A stretch of 35,044 nt of DNA from positions 1-35,044 of IMG/VR virus record IMGVR_UViG_3300036944_000227. One strand, written 5' to 3'. Below the pieces are notes generated by a model. That model made no database searches and was not told the origin of the DNA. It worked only from the letters and a program-made list of their open reading frames with translations. Below, one piece after another: positions 13,616-21,352 of the stretch (positions are counted from its first letter, which is position 1; each line of letters opens with the position of its first letter). The DNA is from a virus. The position numbers and the translations under genes were made by a program.

Positions 13616-15859
13616 ATGTCCGCACTCTCGATCCAAGTCCCCTTTCCGGTCTTTCAAGGCCGTGATGGGCAGCCACTGGAGAACGGTTACGTCTGGATTG
13701 GCGAACCGAATCTTAACCCACAGATCAACCCGGTCGTGGCCTACTTTGACGCAGCCCTTACCATTCCAGCAGCACAGCCATTGCGCACGCTCAACGGCTA
13801 CATTTCCCGCGCAGGCACACCAGCCCAGATCTATGTAGACGCAGCAAACTACAGCATTCTGGTGCAGGACAGCAAAGGCTCAATGGTCTACAACTTCCCA
13901 GACGGAACAGGCATCAGCCCAGACGCTTGTGGGGTTACATACGACCCACCTTTTACTGGTGGAGTTCCTTACCCTGTCTGCGAGAAGTTGGCGGAGTACG
14001 TCAGCGTTTTAGACTTCGGCGCTGTTGCTGACGCCACCAGCCCAACAACAGGAACGGACAACGCAGCTGCATTCCAATTAGCGTTCAACACCGGCAAAGA
14101 CGTTCTGATCCCAGCATCTCCTGCTGGATACGGTTATCGCGTGTCCACTGCAACCATCAGCAAACAAATCCGTGTGTTTGGTGAAGGCATGGATGCCACA
14201 CGCATCTGGCCGACCGATGGATATTCGTGTTTTATTGTTGCAACCGATAAAGTTGAAGTCAGTGACTTGACGTTCATCGGTAAGACTGGCACAGGTCAAG
14301 CCGAGGTTTATGGTGATTGCATCAAGTTTGATGCTGTCACCAACAACCCATCATTTACTCGACAAATTGAAGGTTGTAAGGTTCAGCGTGTGGAGTTTCG
14401 CAACCTGAAGATGAACGGCATCAACGTTGCTCAACTTCTGCGTGAAAGCCACATCCGTGAATGCCGTTTCATCGGCATGGGTAACGCTGCCACATCCCGT
14501 AGCGGTATTTACATGCGCCAAACACTTGGCACAGCATCAAATAACAACATTCTTTGGATAGACAAAAACGTGTTCTATCGGTTCGACACAGCCGCAATCT
14601 GGCTGCGTCGATCCACTCTGATTTCGCCGGTCTACTCTGAGCCGAGCTATGACGGAATCATGATTACGAACAACCTGATTCACGGTCAGCTCCAAGACGA
14701 AAATGGTGTGGAGCCGGTGCAACCATCGCCCACCAACCATGTGACCATTGAAGATGGCACACGCACCATGCTTCGGGGCAACATCTTCACCGCAATTCAC
14801 CCTCAATACGATGGCGTGTATGCCGTCAGCGGTGGTACTGCTTGCAAGAGCATTGACCACAGCAACAACCAGATGTCTGTCAAAGAAGTTGTTGGCGGCG
14901 TCACTTACAACCGTGCCACTGGCAATGCCACCGGGCATTTTGTGACAGCGTGGGGCAATGAAGCCATCACCATCACCAACAACACCGTCAACGGAGGCGT
15001 TTTTAACAACGACCTCTTGCTGAACAACGGCGATTACACAACAAGCATTGATGTCAATGTTTGCCAAAACGTCACTGAGGCCGGAATCATTCTTACCGAC
15101 TACACCGGCATTGGAACTTGGGCTGGTGAGATTCAAACCAACAACACCCGCCAAATCACAGATCAGATCGACGCATACGGTGCAATCACAGCTGCCACAA
15201 CCGTCAAAGCAAACAACGGCTTGTCTGAGTTTTTCGGCAACAGTCAGAATTGGTCCATTTGGCTGAAGTACAACGCAGCCACCAATGGCTGTTTGGTTGG
15301 ATCGCCCGGTGTAAGTCAGTTTCAGGTATCCACCAACGGTGGAACGCCTCTGTTGATTGTTGACAGCACTACAGCAACCAGACCAGGTGCTGACAACACT
15401 TACAAACTCGGAACAGCCTCTTTCCGATGGTCCGAAGTGTTTGCTGGCAACGGCACAATCAACACTTCTGACGAGCGTGAGAAACAAGACATCGCCCTGT
15501 TGAACGAAGCCGAGAAGCGATTGGCCCTCGTTCTCAAAGGCTCGATTAAAAAATTCAGGTTCAAGGATTCAGTGGCCTCCAAAGGTGGCGCTGCCCGTAC
15601 CCACATCGGCGTGGTGGCGCAAGAAGTCAAAGCTGCGTTTGAATCCGAAGGTCTTGACCCATTCGCATACGGCATTCTGTGCTACGACGAGTGGGAAGAA
15701 ACCCAAGAACCAATCGTTGAGTTGCAAGACTTTATTGACGAGAAAACTGGCGAGACCTCGCAGCGTCATGTCGTGGTCGGCACGAAAACCATCCCTGCTG
15801 GCAACAGATACGGCATTCGCTACGAGCAGATGTTCGCCTTCATCATTGGAGCAATGTAA
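13616..15859 (+). CDS. Tailspike: P22-type head-binding domain, beta-helix, S74 chaperone
   Basis: Receptor-binding trimer, 747 residues. Residues 1-105 resemble the P22 tailspike head-binding domain (FPVFQGRDGQPLENGYVWIG, then LRTLNGYISRAGTPAQIYVD), which fits the gp10-like hub. A linker leads to VLDFGAVADA near residue 133, the usual opening of pectate-lyase-type beta-helices, and the solenoid continues to about residue 560. From Ser618 the end is a peptidase S74 chaperone (SDEREKQDI, HIGVVAQEV, YGIRYEQMFAFI), with Ser618 and Lys623 in the self-cleavage spacing, so 130 residues are probably removed after trimer folding. Surface glycan cleavage is likely but the catalytic residues cannot be named by eye. 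Good AGGAG site. Confidence 0.9.
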   Translation: MSALSIQVPFPVFQGRDGQPLENGYVWIGEPNLNPQINPVVAYFDAALTIPAAQPLRTLNGYISRAGTPAQIYVDAANYSILVQDSKGSMVYNFPDGTGISPDACGVTYDPPFTGGVPYPVCEKLAEYVSVLDFGAVADATSPTTGTDNAAAFQLAFNTGKDVLIPASPAGYGYRVSTATISKQIRVFGEGMDATRIWPTDGYSCFIVATDKVEVSDLTFIGKTGTGQAEVYGDCIKFDAVTNNPSFTRQIEGCKVQRVEFRNLKMNGINVAQLLRESHIRECRFIGMGNAATSRSGIYMRQTLGTASNNNILWIDKNVFYRFDTAAIWLRRSTLISPVYSEPSYDGIMITNNLIHGQLQDENGVEPVQPSPTNHVTIEDGTRTMLRGNIFTAIHPQYDGVYAVSGGTACKSIDHSNNQMSVKEVVGGVTYNRATGNATGHFVTAWGNEAITITNNTVNGGVFNNDLLLNNGDYTTSIDVNVCQNVTEAGIILTDYTGIGTWAGEIQTNNTRQITDQIDAYGAITAATTVKANNGLSEFFGNSQNWSIWLKYNAATNGCLVGSPGVSQFQVSTNGGTPLLIVDSTTATRPGADNTYKLGTASFRWSEVFAGNGTINTSDEREKQDIALLNEAEKRLALVLKGSIKKFRFKDSVASKGGAARTHIGVVAQEVKAAFESEGLDPFAYGILCYDEWEETQEPIVELQDFIDEKTGETSQRHVVVGTKTIPAGNRYGIRYEQMFAFIIGAM

Positions 15860-17013
15860 TGGCAGCACGATTCTGGGTCGGTGGTTCAGGCACTTGGGAC
15901 AACTCAAGCACCGCAAACTGGTCTGCTACAACAGGCGGCGCGTCTGGCGCATCTGCTCCAACAACCGCTGACACGGCCACTTTTGACTCTAACTCTGGAA
16001 CTGCCGCGACCGTTACCGTTGCGTCGACAGCCGCCTCATCAAGCACCACAGTCAACAAATCCGACATCGTTCTGTCTCTGTCGGGCAGCCCAACGCTTTG
16101 CACTTCTGCTGGCACTTTGACGCTGACCACTGGAGCGATAAATCTCAATGGCAACACATTGACCATTGGGCGTTTTACTTCAAGCAACAGCAATACTCGA
16201 TCAATTGCTTTTGGTATTGGGAGCGTTGCGTTAACTGGCAACGCTGCTGCAATTTGGAACGTGCAGATTGCAGATAACTTCACCTACACAGGCACACCGA
16301 CCGTAAACTGCACCTATTCGGGATCGACAGGCACACGGACAATCTTGCACGGCAACACATCAGGCGGCGTAGAAGCCAACTCGATTTCTTACAACATCTC
16401 TGCCGGTACTGACATTTTTACTTTTGCAAATAGTTCCAAAGTAAAAAGTATTGACTTCACGGGTTTTGCTGGAACTACCAATTTGGGCGGCGGCACATTC
16501 AACATCTTCGGTGGCTTGAAAGTTTCTAGTGGAATGACATTGCCCACAGGAGCAAGCACGGTTACTTTCTCGGCAACTTCTGGCACTCAGCAGATCACCA
16601 CGGCTGGAAAAACATTTGATTTTCCTTTGGCGTTCAACGGAAATGGCGGAACATTCGCTTTCCAAGATGCGCTAACCCAAGGATCAACAAGAGCATTTAC
16701 CATCACCAATGGCACAGTGCAACTCAAGGCCGGAGTCACTAGTACAGCGGGGGCGTTTGCCACCAGCGGCTCGACTCAGAAGTTTTTGCAATCAACATCC
16801 GCTGGCGTGCAAGCCACATTGACACAAGCTGGCGGAACAGTCAACGCCAACAATTTAACCATCAAAGACATAAGCGCCATTGGCGGCGCGACCTGGAACG
16901 CTTACACCACCAACAGCAACGTGGATGCAGGCAACAACCTGGGATGGGATTTCTCACTCCAGATCGGTCGTTGTATTTATACTCGACGCAAAAACAAACG
17001 AATTCTTCCTTAA
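15859..17013 (+). CDS. Beta-rich appendage protein (MAARFWVGGSGTW family)
   Basis: 384 residues, very rich in Thr, Ser, Gly, Asn and Ala, with regular short strands that suggest a beta-solenoid or adhesin-like fibre. It opens with MAARFWVGGSGTWDNSSTAN, a start I recall from many phage appendage proteins and some bacterial adhesin-like proteins, and ends in a strikingly basic tail (YTRRKNKRILP). It begins at the last base of the tailspike stop (TAATG), so it is coupled to the tailspike and may attach beside it or replace it on the virion. No enzymatic motif seen. Confidence 0.65.
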   Translation: MAARFWVGGSGTWDNSSTANWSATTGGASGASAPTTADTATFDSNSGTAATVTVASTAASSSTTVNKSDIVLSLSGSPTLCTSAGTLTLTTGAINLNGNTLTIGRFTSSNSNTRSIAFGIGSVALTGNAAAIWNVQIADNFTYTGTPTVNCTYSGSTGTRTILHGNTSGGVEANSISYNISAGTDIFTFANSSKVKSIDFTGFAGTTNLGGGTFNIFGGLKVSSGMTLPTGASTVTFSATSGTQQITTAGKTFDFPLAFNGNGGTFAFQDALTQGSTRAFTITNGTVQLKAGVTSTAGAFATSGSTQKFLQSTSAGVQATLTQAGGTVNANNLTIKDISAIGGATWNAYTTNSNVDAGNNLGWDFSLQIGRCIYTRRKNKRILP

Positions 17014-17022
17014 GGAGTCATC

Positions 17023-17376
17023 ATGGCCACCAACTCGCAAATTTCTTTCACACCACTTGGCAACACCATTGCTGTCGCTGCGGCTGCCACAGCTCCAGCA
17101 GGCATCCAAGCCCCAGTGTTTACAAAGTTTGACCCGCAAAGCGCAGGCCAATATCGCTTTGTCAATGGTGGCGTCAACACAGTATTTATTGGCACAGGAG
17201 CAACAGCAGCAGAGGCCACAGCCAATGCAGTCGCTCCAGTCGGTGGCACGCCTTCAGAGGCCATCCCACTCTTGCCTGGCGCTGTCGAGATCATTCGCTT
17301 CAACAAGGACACCTTCTTCAGCGGATTCGCTTCTGCTGGCACAACCGTCTACATCACGCCCGGCCAGGGCATCTAA
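17023..17376 (+). CDS. Small virion-associated protein, decoration-like
   Basis: 117 residues, predicted all beta, with Ala/Thr-rich strands (NTIAVAAAATAPAGIQAPVF, QYRFVNGGVNTVFIGTG) and the ending TTVYITPGQGI. Proteins of this kind sit downstream of tail-fibre genes in many podo- and siphophages and are sometimes annotated as head decoration or stabilising proteins; I know of no proven function. A strong AAGGAG lies upstream of ATG 17023. The next gene overlaps or abuts directly. Confidence 0.65.
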   Translation: MATNSQISFTPLGNTIAVAAAATAPAGIQAPVFTKFDPQSAGQYRFVNGGVNTVFIGTGATAAEATANAVAPVGGTPSEAIPLLPGAVEIIRFNKDTFFSGFASAGTTVYITPGQGI

Positions 17377-17394
17377 ATGCTGGAGGCCGAAGTC

Positions 17395-17604
17395 ATGGCG
17401 GATGGAGAGATTGATCTGGTCAAGTACGGCGTGCTTTGGCAGAAAGTCCAGGACATGGACAAAAAAATGGAAAAGATGGAACGTAACGTCGAAGAGTTGC
17501 TGGCGCTGGCCAACAAAGGGCGCGGCGGCTTCTGGATGGGCATGACCATTGCGTCATCAGTCGGCGCTTTCGTGGCGTGGATTGCTGGTCACATGAAGGC
17601 CTAA
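17395..17604 (+). CDS. XhlA-like small membrane protein, lysis cluster
   Basis: 69 residues from ATG 17395, which has GGAGG 8 nt upstream; ATG 17377 would add 6 residues. An amphipathic coiled-coil segment (KVQDMDKKMEKMERNVEELL) is followed by a single transmembrane helix at about 46-64 (FWMGMTIASSVGAFVAWIA). This is the layout of XhlA-type hemolysin/holin-helper proteins. It stands first in a run of four membrane protein genes before the endolysin, so a part in controlling lysis is likely, though a signal-anchor virion protein cannot be excluded. Confidence 0.65.
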   Translation: MADGEIDLVKYGVLWQKVQDMDKKMEKMERNVEELLALANKGRGGFWMGMTIASSVGAFVAWIAGHMKA

Positions 17605-17607
17605 GCC

Positions 17608-18054
17608 ATGCTGGCTGAGATCGCAGCAGCGAACGCAGCCTTCGCAGTCATCAAAGGTGCGCTGGCGAACGGGAAGGAGTTGCACCAGCTCGGCTCACGG
17701 GTCTTCGACTATTTCGACAATGAAGCCAAAATTCAGGAAGCCGTCACAAATAATGGCGGTCGTTCTGACTCGGCAGAGTTTGCAGCTCTAGAACAGCTCA
17801 GAGCGCAAAAAGAACATTTGCGCGAGTCGATGGTATATGCCGGGCGTCCCGGAATGTGGGATGATTGGGTGAAATTTCAAGCCGCAGCCGCAAGACGAAG
17901 GCGTGAGCAAAAAGAAGCTGCCGCCCGTGAGGCTAAAAGGCGAAAAGAACAACTTGAAAAGATGGCTGAGTACATCGCCATCGGCATGGCGGTCATTGTG
18001 CTGGCAGGCCTGATGATCGGCGGTATTGTCATCTACATGAAGCATCTGCGATGA
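17608..18054 (+). CDS. Membrane-anchored conserved phage protein (GRPGMWDDW motif)
   Basis: 148 residues. A soluble N-terminal part contains VYAGRPGMWDDWVKFQAAAA, a motif I recall in podophage proteins near lysis or terminase genes. It is followed by a strongly basic Ala/Arg/Lys coiled coil (about 92-118) and one C-terminal transmembrane helix (about 121-143), so most of the protein should stay in the cytoplasm. Function unknown. It ends with a 4-nt ATGA overlap with the next membrane protein gene, so it is expressed with the lysis cluster. Confidence 0.65.
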   Translation: MLAEIAAANAAFAVIKGALANGKELHQLGSRVFDYFDNEAKIQEAVTNNGGRSDSAEFAALEQLRAQKEHLRESMVYAGRPGMWDDWVKFQAAAARRRREQKEAAAREAKRRKEQLEKMAEYIAIGMAVIVLAGLMIGGIVIYMKHLR

Positions 18055-18668
18055 GCGACGACAAGCTGAACGCCAATTCAACACTCGACAAGGTGCTGTC
18101 CTATGTGGACTCGCCCTTCAAGCTGTTCGCCATCCTCATCATGGGCGTGGTGGCCTTTGCCGGGTATTTTCTTTGGCAGAACCAGACCTTCATGCTGGAT
18201 GCTTACAAAGAGTCCAAGAAGCTGCCAGAGATCAACACGGCCAGGGCAGACGAGGCCAGCTCTTTGTTGTTCAAGCACACCGGCGCATCGGTGGTTGCCA
18301 TCTTCAAGGTGAACCCGTTGTTCAACTCTCGGGTGTTGTATAAAGCATACACAAAAGACGGGCGCGACAAGAGCATTGCGGACATCGACGTCGGCCTGTT
18401 CAGCCAGAATTCATCCAACAACAGCGATGTCGTCAAGCTCATGACCAACGAGATACCGTGCGGCGAATACCGCTACGCTCAGTCAGAGGTCGGGCTTTGG
18501 TACATCGAGAAGGGCGTGGCCTTCACTTGCAGGGTCAGCGTCCCACCAGACAGCCATCGCTTTGTTGGCCAGATCACAGTCGGATGGCCACAGCCTCCAG
18601 AGGACTTGCAGCAGACCAAATTCATGCTGGAGATCGCCAGCACAATGTTGACCAAAAGAGGGAACTGA
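18051..18668 (+). CDS. Single-span membrane protein with GAF-like outer domain
   Basis: 205 residues. One transmembrane helix at about 25-42 (LFAILIMGVVAFAGYFLW) follows a short charged N-terminus. The remaining 160 residues form a mixed alpha/beta domain (ASVVAIFKVNPLFNSRVLYK, EIPCGEYRYAQSEVG, ITVGWPQPP) whose rhythm resembles a GAF-type sensor; the likeness is impressionistic. Two cysteines (near 138 and 160) could form a disulfide if the domain is periplasmic. It lies just before the holin candidate. An inner-membrane spanin role is conceivable, but there is no coiled coil and no Rz1-type lipoprotein gene alongside. Confidence 0.6.
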   Translation: MSDDKLNANSTLDKVLSYVDSPFKLFAILIMGVVAFAGYFLWQNQTFMLDAYKESKKLPEINTARADEASSLLFKHTGASVVAIFKVNPLFNSRVLYKAYTKDGRDKSIADIDVGLFSQNSSNNSDVVKLMTNEIPCGEYRYAQSEVGLWYIEKGVAFTCRVSVPPDSHRFVGQITVGWPQPPEDLQQTKFMLEIASTMLTKRGN

Positions 18669-18669
18669 T

Positions 18670-19167
18670 ATGGATTGGCTCAAACAAATTGCACCCACCA
18701 TCGCCACGGCGCTTGGTGGCCCACTGGCGGGCATGGCAGTCTCGGCCATCTCCAAGGCCGTTGGCGTCGAGCCTGACCAAGTTCAGGACATGATCGCCAA
18801 CAACAAGCTGTCAGCCGAGCAGATCGCCCAGGTCAAGCTGGCCGAAATTGAGCTCCAAAAGCAGGCGCAGGAACTAGGCCTGAACTTTGCCAAGCTGGAA
18901 GTGGAAGACCGCAAGTCAGCGCGTGAGATGCAGGCCACCACTCGGTCAATGATGCCTCCCATCTTGGCTGGCGCTGTGACCGTTGGCTTTTTTGGCATCA
19001 TGGTGATGATGTTCTTCAACCAGATCGACAGCAACAACCCAGCCATTTTGATGATGCTTGGCAGCCTTGGCACAGCGTGGACCGGCATCATCGCGTATTA
19101 TTTCGGCTCTAGCGCAGGGTCGCAAGCCAAGACCGATCTTCTTTCAAAAGCAGGGCCAGTGAAATGA
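18670..19167 (+). CDS. Holin candidate, 3TM type
   Basis: 165 residues. There is a hydrophobic N-terminal stretch (about 8-30, ATALGGPLAGMAVSAI), a charged helical middle, then two clear transmembrane helices (about 97-117 and 125-146). This arrangement and the ending YYFGSSAGSQAK are typical of the phage and gene-transfer-agent 3TM holin family (PF11351-like). It is followed at once (ATGA overlap) by the endolysin gene, which lacks a signal peptide and so needs a holin to reach the wall. It would form the membrane lesions that time lysis. Confidence 0.75.
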   Translation: MDWLKQIAPTIATALGGPLAGMAVSAISKAVGVEPDQVQDMIANNKLSAEQIAQVKLAEIELQKQAQELGLNFAKLEVEDRKSAREMQATTRSMMPPILAGAVTVGFFGIMVMMFFNQIDSNNPAILMMLGSLGTAWTGIIAYYFGSSAGSQAKTDLLSKAGPVK

Positions 19168-19601
19168 ATTTAACACCCAACTTCACCCTCGAAGAGCTTA
19201 CGGCCAGCGAGACCGCCGAGCGCAACGGCTGGGACAACAGCCCCAACGATCAGGAGCTGGCCAACCTCACCAGGCTTGCTGACTTCTTGGAGCAGGTCAA
19301 AGTAGTCATGGGCGGCAAGCCCATCATGATCTCGTCAGGCCTTCGCACGAAGAAGGTAAACGATGCCGTGGGCAGCAAGGACACCAGCCAGCACCGCATC
19401 GGCTGCGCTGCCGATTTCAAGGTTCCAGGCATGACACCAGACCAAGTGGTGAAGGCCATCGTCGCCAGTGGCATTGGCTACGATCAGGTCATCCGCGAGT
19501 TTGACCGCTGGACGCACATCAGCATCCCCAACAGCGAAGACACCAGCCCACGCAAGCAGGCGCTGATTATCGACAAGGCTGGAACCAGGCCTTACGCATA
19601 A
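19164..19601 (+). CDS. Endolysin, peptidase M15 family
   Basis: 145 residues, full length for a single-domain M15 (D-Ala-D-Ala carboxypeptidase/L-Ala-D-Glu endopeptidase-like) peptidase that cuts peptidoglycan stem peptides. Zinc ligands are recognisable: His77 and Asp84 in SQHRIGCAADF, and His118 in WTHISIP. The SSGLRTKKVN segment (57-66) is the usual substrate-loop lead-in. There is no signal peptide or wall-binding domain, so export depends on the holin upstream. It is the last gene of the rightward block, and its coding end overlaps the end of the facing leftward gene by 10 nt (19592-19601). Confidence 0.9.
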   Translation: MNLTPNFTLEELTASETAERNGWDNSPNDQELANLTRLADFLEQVKVVMGGKPIMISSGLRTKKVNDAVGSKDTSQHRIGCAADFKVPGMTPDQVVKAIVASGIGYDQVIREFDRWTHISIPNSEDTSPRKQALIIDKAGTRPYA

Positions 19602-19804
19602 ACGGCAGCGCAGGCCACCAAGAAGGCCAGCCAGAGCATCCCCAGGATGCCCATGACAAACCACAAGGCCACACGCCTGAGCATGTACCGCCACACAGAC
19701 TGCGGCAACAGCTCAGGCCCGTGCACCTTCTTGCCGATCTTGGCCACACGCAAAGGGCAGTCCCGGCCCTGGTTGCAGTTTCCGAACTCGTCGCAGCAGC
19801 TCAC
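19592..19804 (-). CDS. Small Cys-containing membrane protein
   Basis: 70 residues, read leftward. I chose GTG 19804 because AAGGAG lies just upstream and the start overlaps the stop of the gene before it (GTGA). The N-terminal part is a small cysteine segment (MSCCDEFGNCNQGRDCPLRV), then a basic stretch, then a transmembrane helix (about 44-66, VALWFVMGILGMLWLAFLVA). The CxxGRDCP pattern occurs in small Burkholderiales and Pseudomonas phage proteins as I recall. Function unknown. It is the last gene of the leftward block. Confidence 0.65.
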   Translation of the reverse strand: MSCCDEFGNCNQGRDCPLRVAKIGKKVHGPELLPQSVWRYMLRRVALWFVMGILGMLWLAFLVACAAVYA

Positions 19805-19917
19805 GACGACTCCTTGAGCGTGGCCCATGCCACTTGGGCACATCGGGCGCACTGGTAGTGGTACTGGGTGCGATGTGGCGATGGGGTCAACAGCCAGCGG
19901 TGTTTACATTGGGTCAT
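19801..19917 (-). CDS. 38-residue Cys/His mini-protein
   Basis: A short leftward gene filling the gap between its neighbours: ATG 19917 overlaps the upstream stop (ATGA) and its TGA overlaps the next start (GTGA). It has a CKHRW segment at residues 4-8, a run of His/Thr/Pro, then YQCARCAQVAW (21-31). Four potential metal ligands (Cys4, Cys23, Cys26 and a His) suggest a single zinc-ribbon-like fold. The ribosome site AAGGGGG lies in the preceding gene. Small CxHRW...QCxxC proteins are common in phage accessory operons. Function unknown. Confidence 0.6.
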   Translation of the reverse strand: MTQCKHRWLLTPSPHRTQYHYQCARCAQVAWATLKESS

Positions 19918-20237
19918 GTGTTCCCCCTTGCTCGGATGGCGTTGGCAAGCGATTTGGCAGCAGCAAGCGTTTCAAACATGTGTGCTTCCGCTTCCACGGC
20001 CTTTGCACACGCCTCACGCTCTGCCTTGCGCTCCTCTTCCAACCGACCTGCAAAGCACCGTGCAACCCAGTCAATGAAGACCTTGGCGCTCTCCTCTGCG
20101 TCACCAGTAAACACCAGTGCAGGGCCGTTGAAGTCCAGCTTGCCGATCTCTTTGCCGTTGTTGTGAAGGCTAATGTTGTAGTTGGGCTTGATGTCACGGA
20201 AAGCAAACTGCCCGTAGCCTTGTTCAATTTCATCCAT
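19914..20237 (-). CDS. Accessory protein, beta start and helical end
   Basis: 107 residues from ATG 20237, preceded by AAGGAG; the reading frame continues upstream to 20270 but that part overlaps the previous gene too deeply. Start and previous stop overlap by 8 nt. The N-terminal half is strand-rich (YNISLHNNGKEIGKLDFNGP, ALVFTG), and the C-terminal half is a charged Glu/Ala/Arg helix. I do not recognise a family with confidence; similar proteins occur in phage early regions. Expression with the surrounding early small genes is likely. Confidence 0.6.
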   Translation of the reverse strand: MDEIEQGYGQFAFRDIKPNYNISLHNNGKEIGKLDFNGPALVFTGDAEESAKVFIDWVARCFAGRLEEERKAEREACAKAVEAEAHMFETLAAAKSLANAIRARGNT

Positions 20238-20847
20238 TGTTCTTCTCCTTGAGTTTGGTTTCGACCGCATCTATAAGTGGAAGTGTTCGTGCGTAATGCT
20301 CTCGCCTAATTTCTGTGCGCTCCTCATCCGTCAGCCCAACCCATTGCCGCTGTGCTGCGGGTGGGGTGGTGTAGAGGGCATCGAGCGCAGCGGAATATTC
20401 GGCGTAGTCGGCATCACTGCTGAGATTGTTCCGCAAGAAGCGATCAACCATGTCGTATGCAACACTCGCCACAGGCTCCTGCACAGGTGCTGCAAGGGCT
20501 TGCCACTGTGCTGCGGGTGGGGTGTATCGCTCGCCAGCGGGCTCAAGGGTGTGACCGTTTGCGAGAATGTCGCAAACAATCGTGCGCTCGGGGTCACGCA
20601 TCTTGCTTTGCCACTGTTGAAGCGCATCGGCGCGGCGCTTGTAAAAGTCCAGCGAACTCAGAGCATCGTCCAACTGCTCTTGAAGCGTCGGCTCCTGCAC
20701 AGGTGCTGAACGGGCTTGCTTGATGGCGGTGATGGCTTCGTCCAGTTGAAAACATTCATGCGGGTGCAAAAAGTCTCTGTCGTTGTCGCACAAGTCAATG
20801 TATTCCAACGCCTCCAGCGCCAAGTCGAGTGCTTCGTCTTTGGTCAT
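20230..20847 (-). CDS. Repeat-built accessory protein (PPAAQ / APVQEP modules)
   Basis: 205 residues. It opens with MTKDEALDLALEALEYIDLC, a start common to small early proteins in beta-proteobacterial phages (the gene at 22977-23132 opens in a similar way). It contains repeated short modules: APVQEP at about residues 48-53 and 120-125, and YTPPAAQWQ / YTTPPAAQRQW. These are backed by repeats in the DNA (19 bp at 20474-20492 and 20690-20708; 18 bp at 20351-20368 and 20507-20524). The ending VGLTDEERTEI is a unit I recall from other Burkholderiales phage proteins. It seems to have grown by shuffling of modules. Function unknown. Confidence 0.6.
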   Translation of the reverse strand: MTKDEALDLALEALEYIDLCDNDRDFLHPHECFQLDEAITAIKQARSAPVQEPTLQEQLDDALSSLDFYKRRADALQQWQSKMRDPERTIVCDILANGHTLEPAGERYTPPAAQWQALAAPVQEPVASVAYDMVDRFLRNNLSSDADYAEYSAALDALYTTPPAAQRQWVGLTDEERTEIRREHYARTLPLIDAVETKLKEKNNG

Positions 20848-21053
20848 GACTGCTCCTCGGTGGCCTTGTGCAGATAGGTCGTCAGGCGCTTGATCTGAGC
20901 CTCACGGTACTTGCACATGGACTCAGCGTATTCCCGTGCTGACTGGGCCTCCAGCAGCCTGCGCTTGCAGTCCTCCAACTCGCGCAGTGCCAGCGCTTCA
21001 GCACTTGGCGTGGTGTAGGCGTTCTTCATCCAGTGAACAAGTTCTCGAATCAT
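20844..21053 (-). CDS. Small coiled-coil protein
   Basis: 69 residues, nearly all charged helix (LRELEDCKRRLLEAQSARE, MCKYREAQIKRLTTYL), with an N-terminal MIRELVHWMKNAYTTPSAEA. It overlaps both neighbours by 4 nt (ATGA). Such short coiled coils are frequent in phage early operons; binding to a host protein is possible but unsupported. No metal-binding or catalytic motif. Confidence 0.6.
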   Translation of the reverse strand: MIRELVHWMKNAYTTPSAEALALRELEDCKRRLLEAQSAREYAESMCKYREAQIKRLTTYLHKATEEQS

Positions 21054-21352
21054 GTCAGCTCCTCTGTGGCCATCTCATCGGCCATCTTTGCCCAATACGC
21101 CCTGGTTATCATGTCCAGCAAGATCCCAGCCTGGTCAAACTTGCGCTCGACCAGCATCTTGGCCATGACCATCTTTTCGTTGGTGGTAGCTGCTCCATAA
21201 GCCTCGAAGATGTTGAAGCCATCCAGCGGGTCACACGCCTCGCCATGCGTCAGCAGTTCAGCAGCTCGTGCCTCGATTGCAAAGTCCAGGCTCTCGGCCA
21301 GATCCTCATCATCCTGACGGCTGTTCATCATCATGGTGTTCATGCAGCTCAT
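21050..21352 (-). CDS. Small helical accessory protein
   Basis: 100 residues from ATG 21352, chosen because it overlaps the preceding stop (ATGA); an open frame continues upstream to 21433 but would run through the previous gene. The start region is unusual (MSCMNTMMMNSRQDDEDLAE, six Met in 30 codons). The body is acidic and helical with SLDFAIEARAAELLTHGEAC and MVMAKMLVERKFDQAGILLD. I do not recognise the family. It could be regulatory or host-directed. Confidence 0.6.
   Translation of the reverse strand: MSCMNTMMMNSRQDDEDLAESLDFAIEARAAELLTHGEACDPLDGFNIFEAYGAATTNEKMVMAKMLVERKFDQAGILLDMITRAYWAKMADEMATEELT

Noticed and set aside
13616-15859. Diversity-generating retroelement target in the tailspike
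   Set aside because: No reverse transcriptase gene, template repeat or variable repeat was seen in the window.
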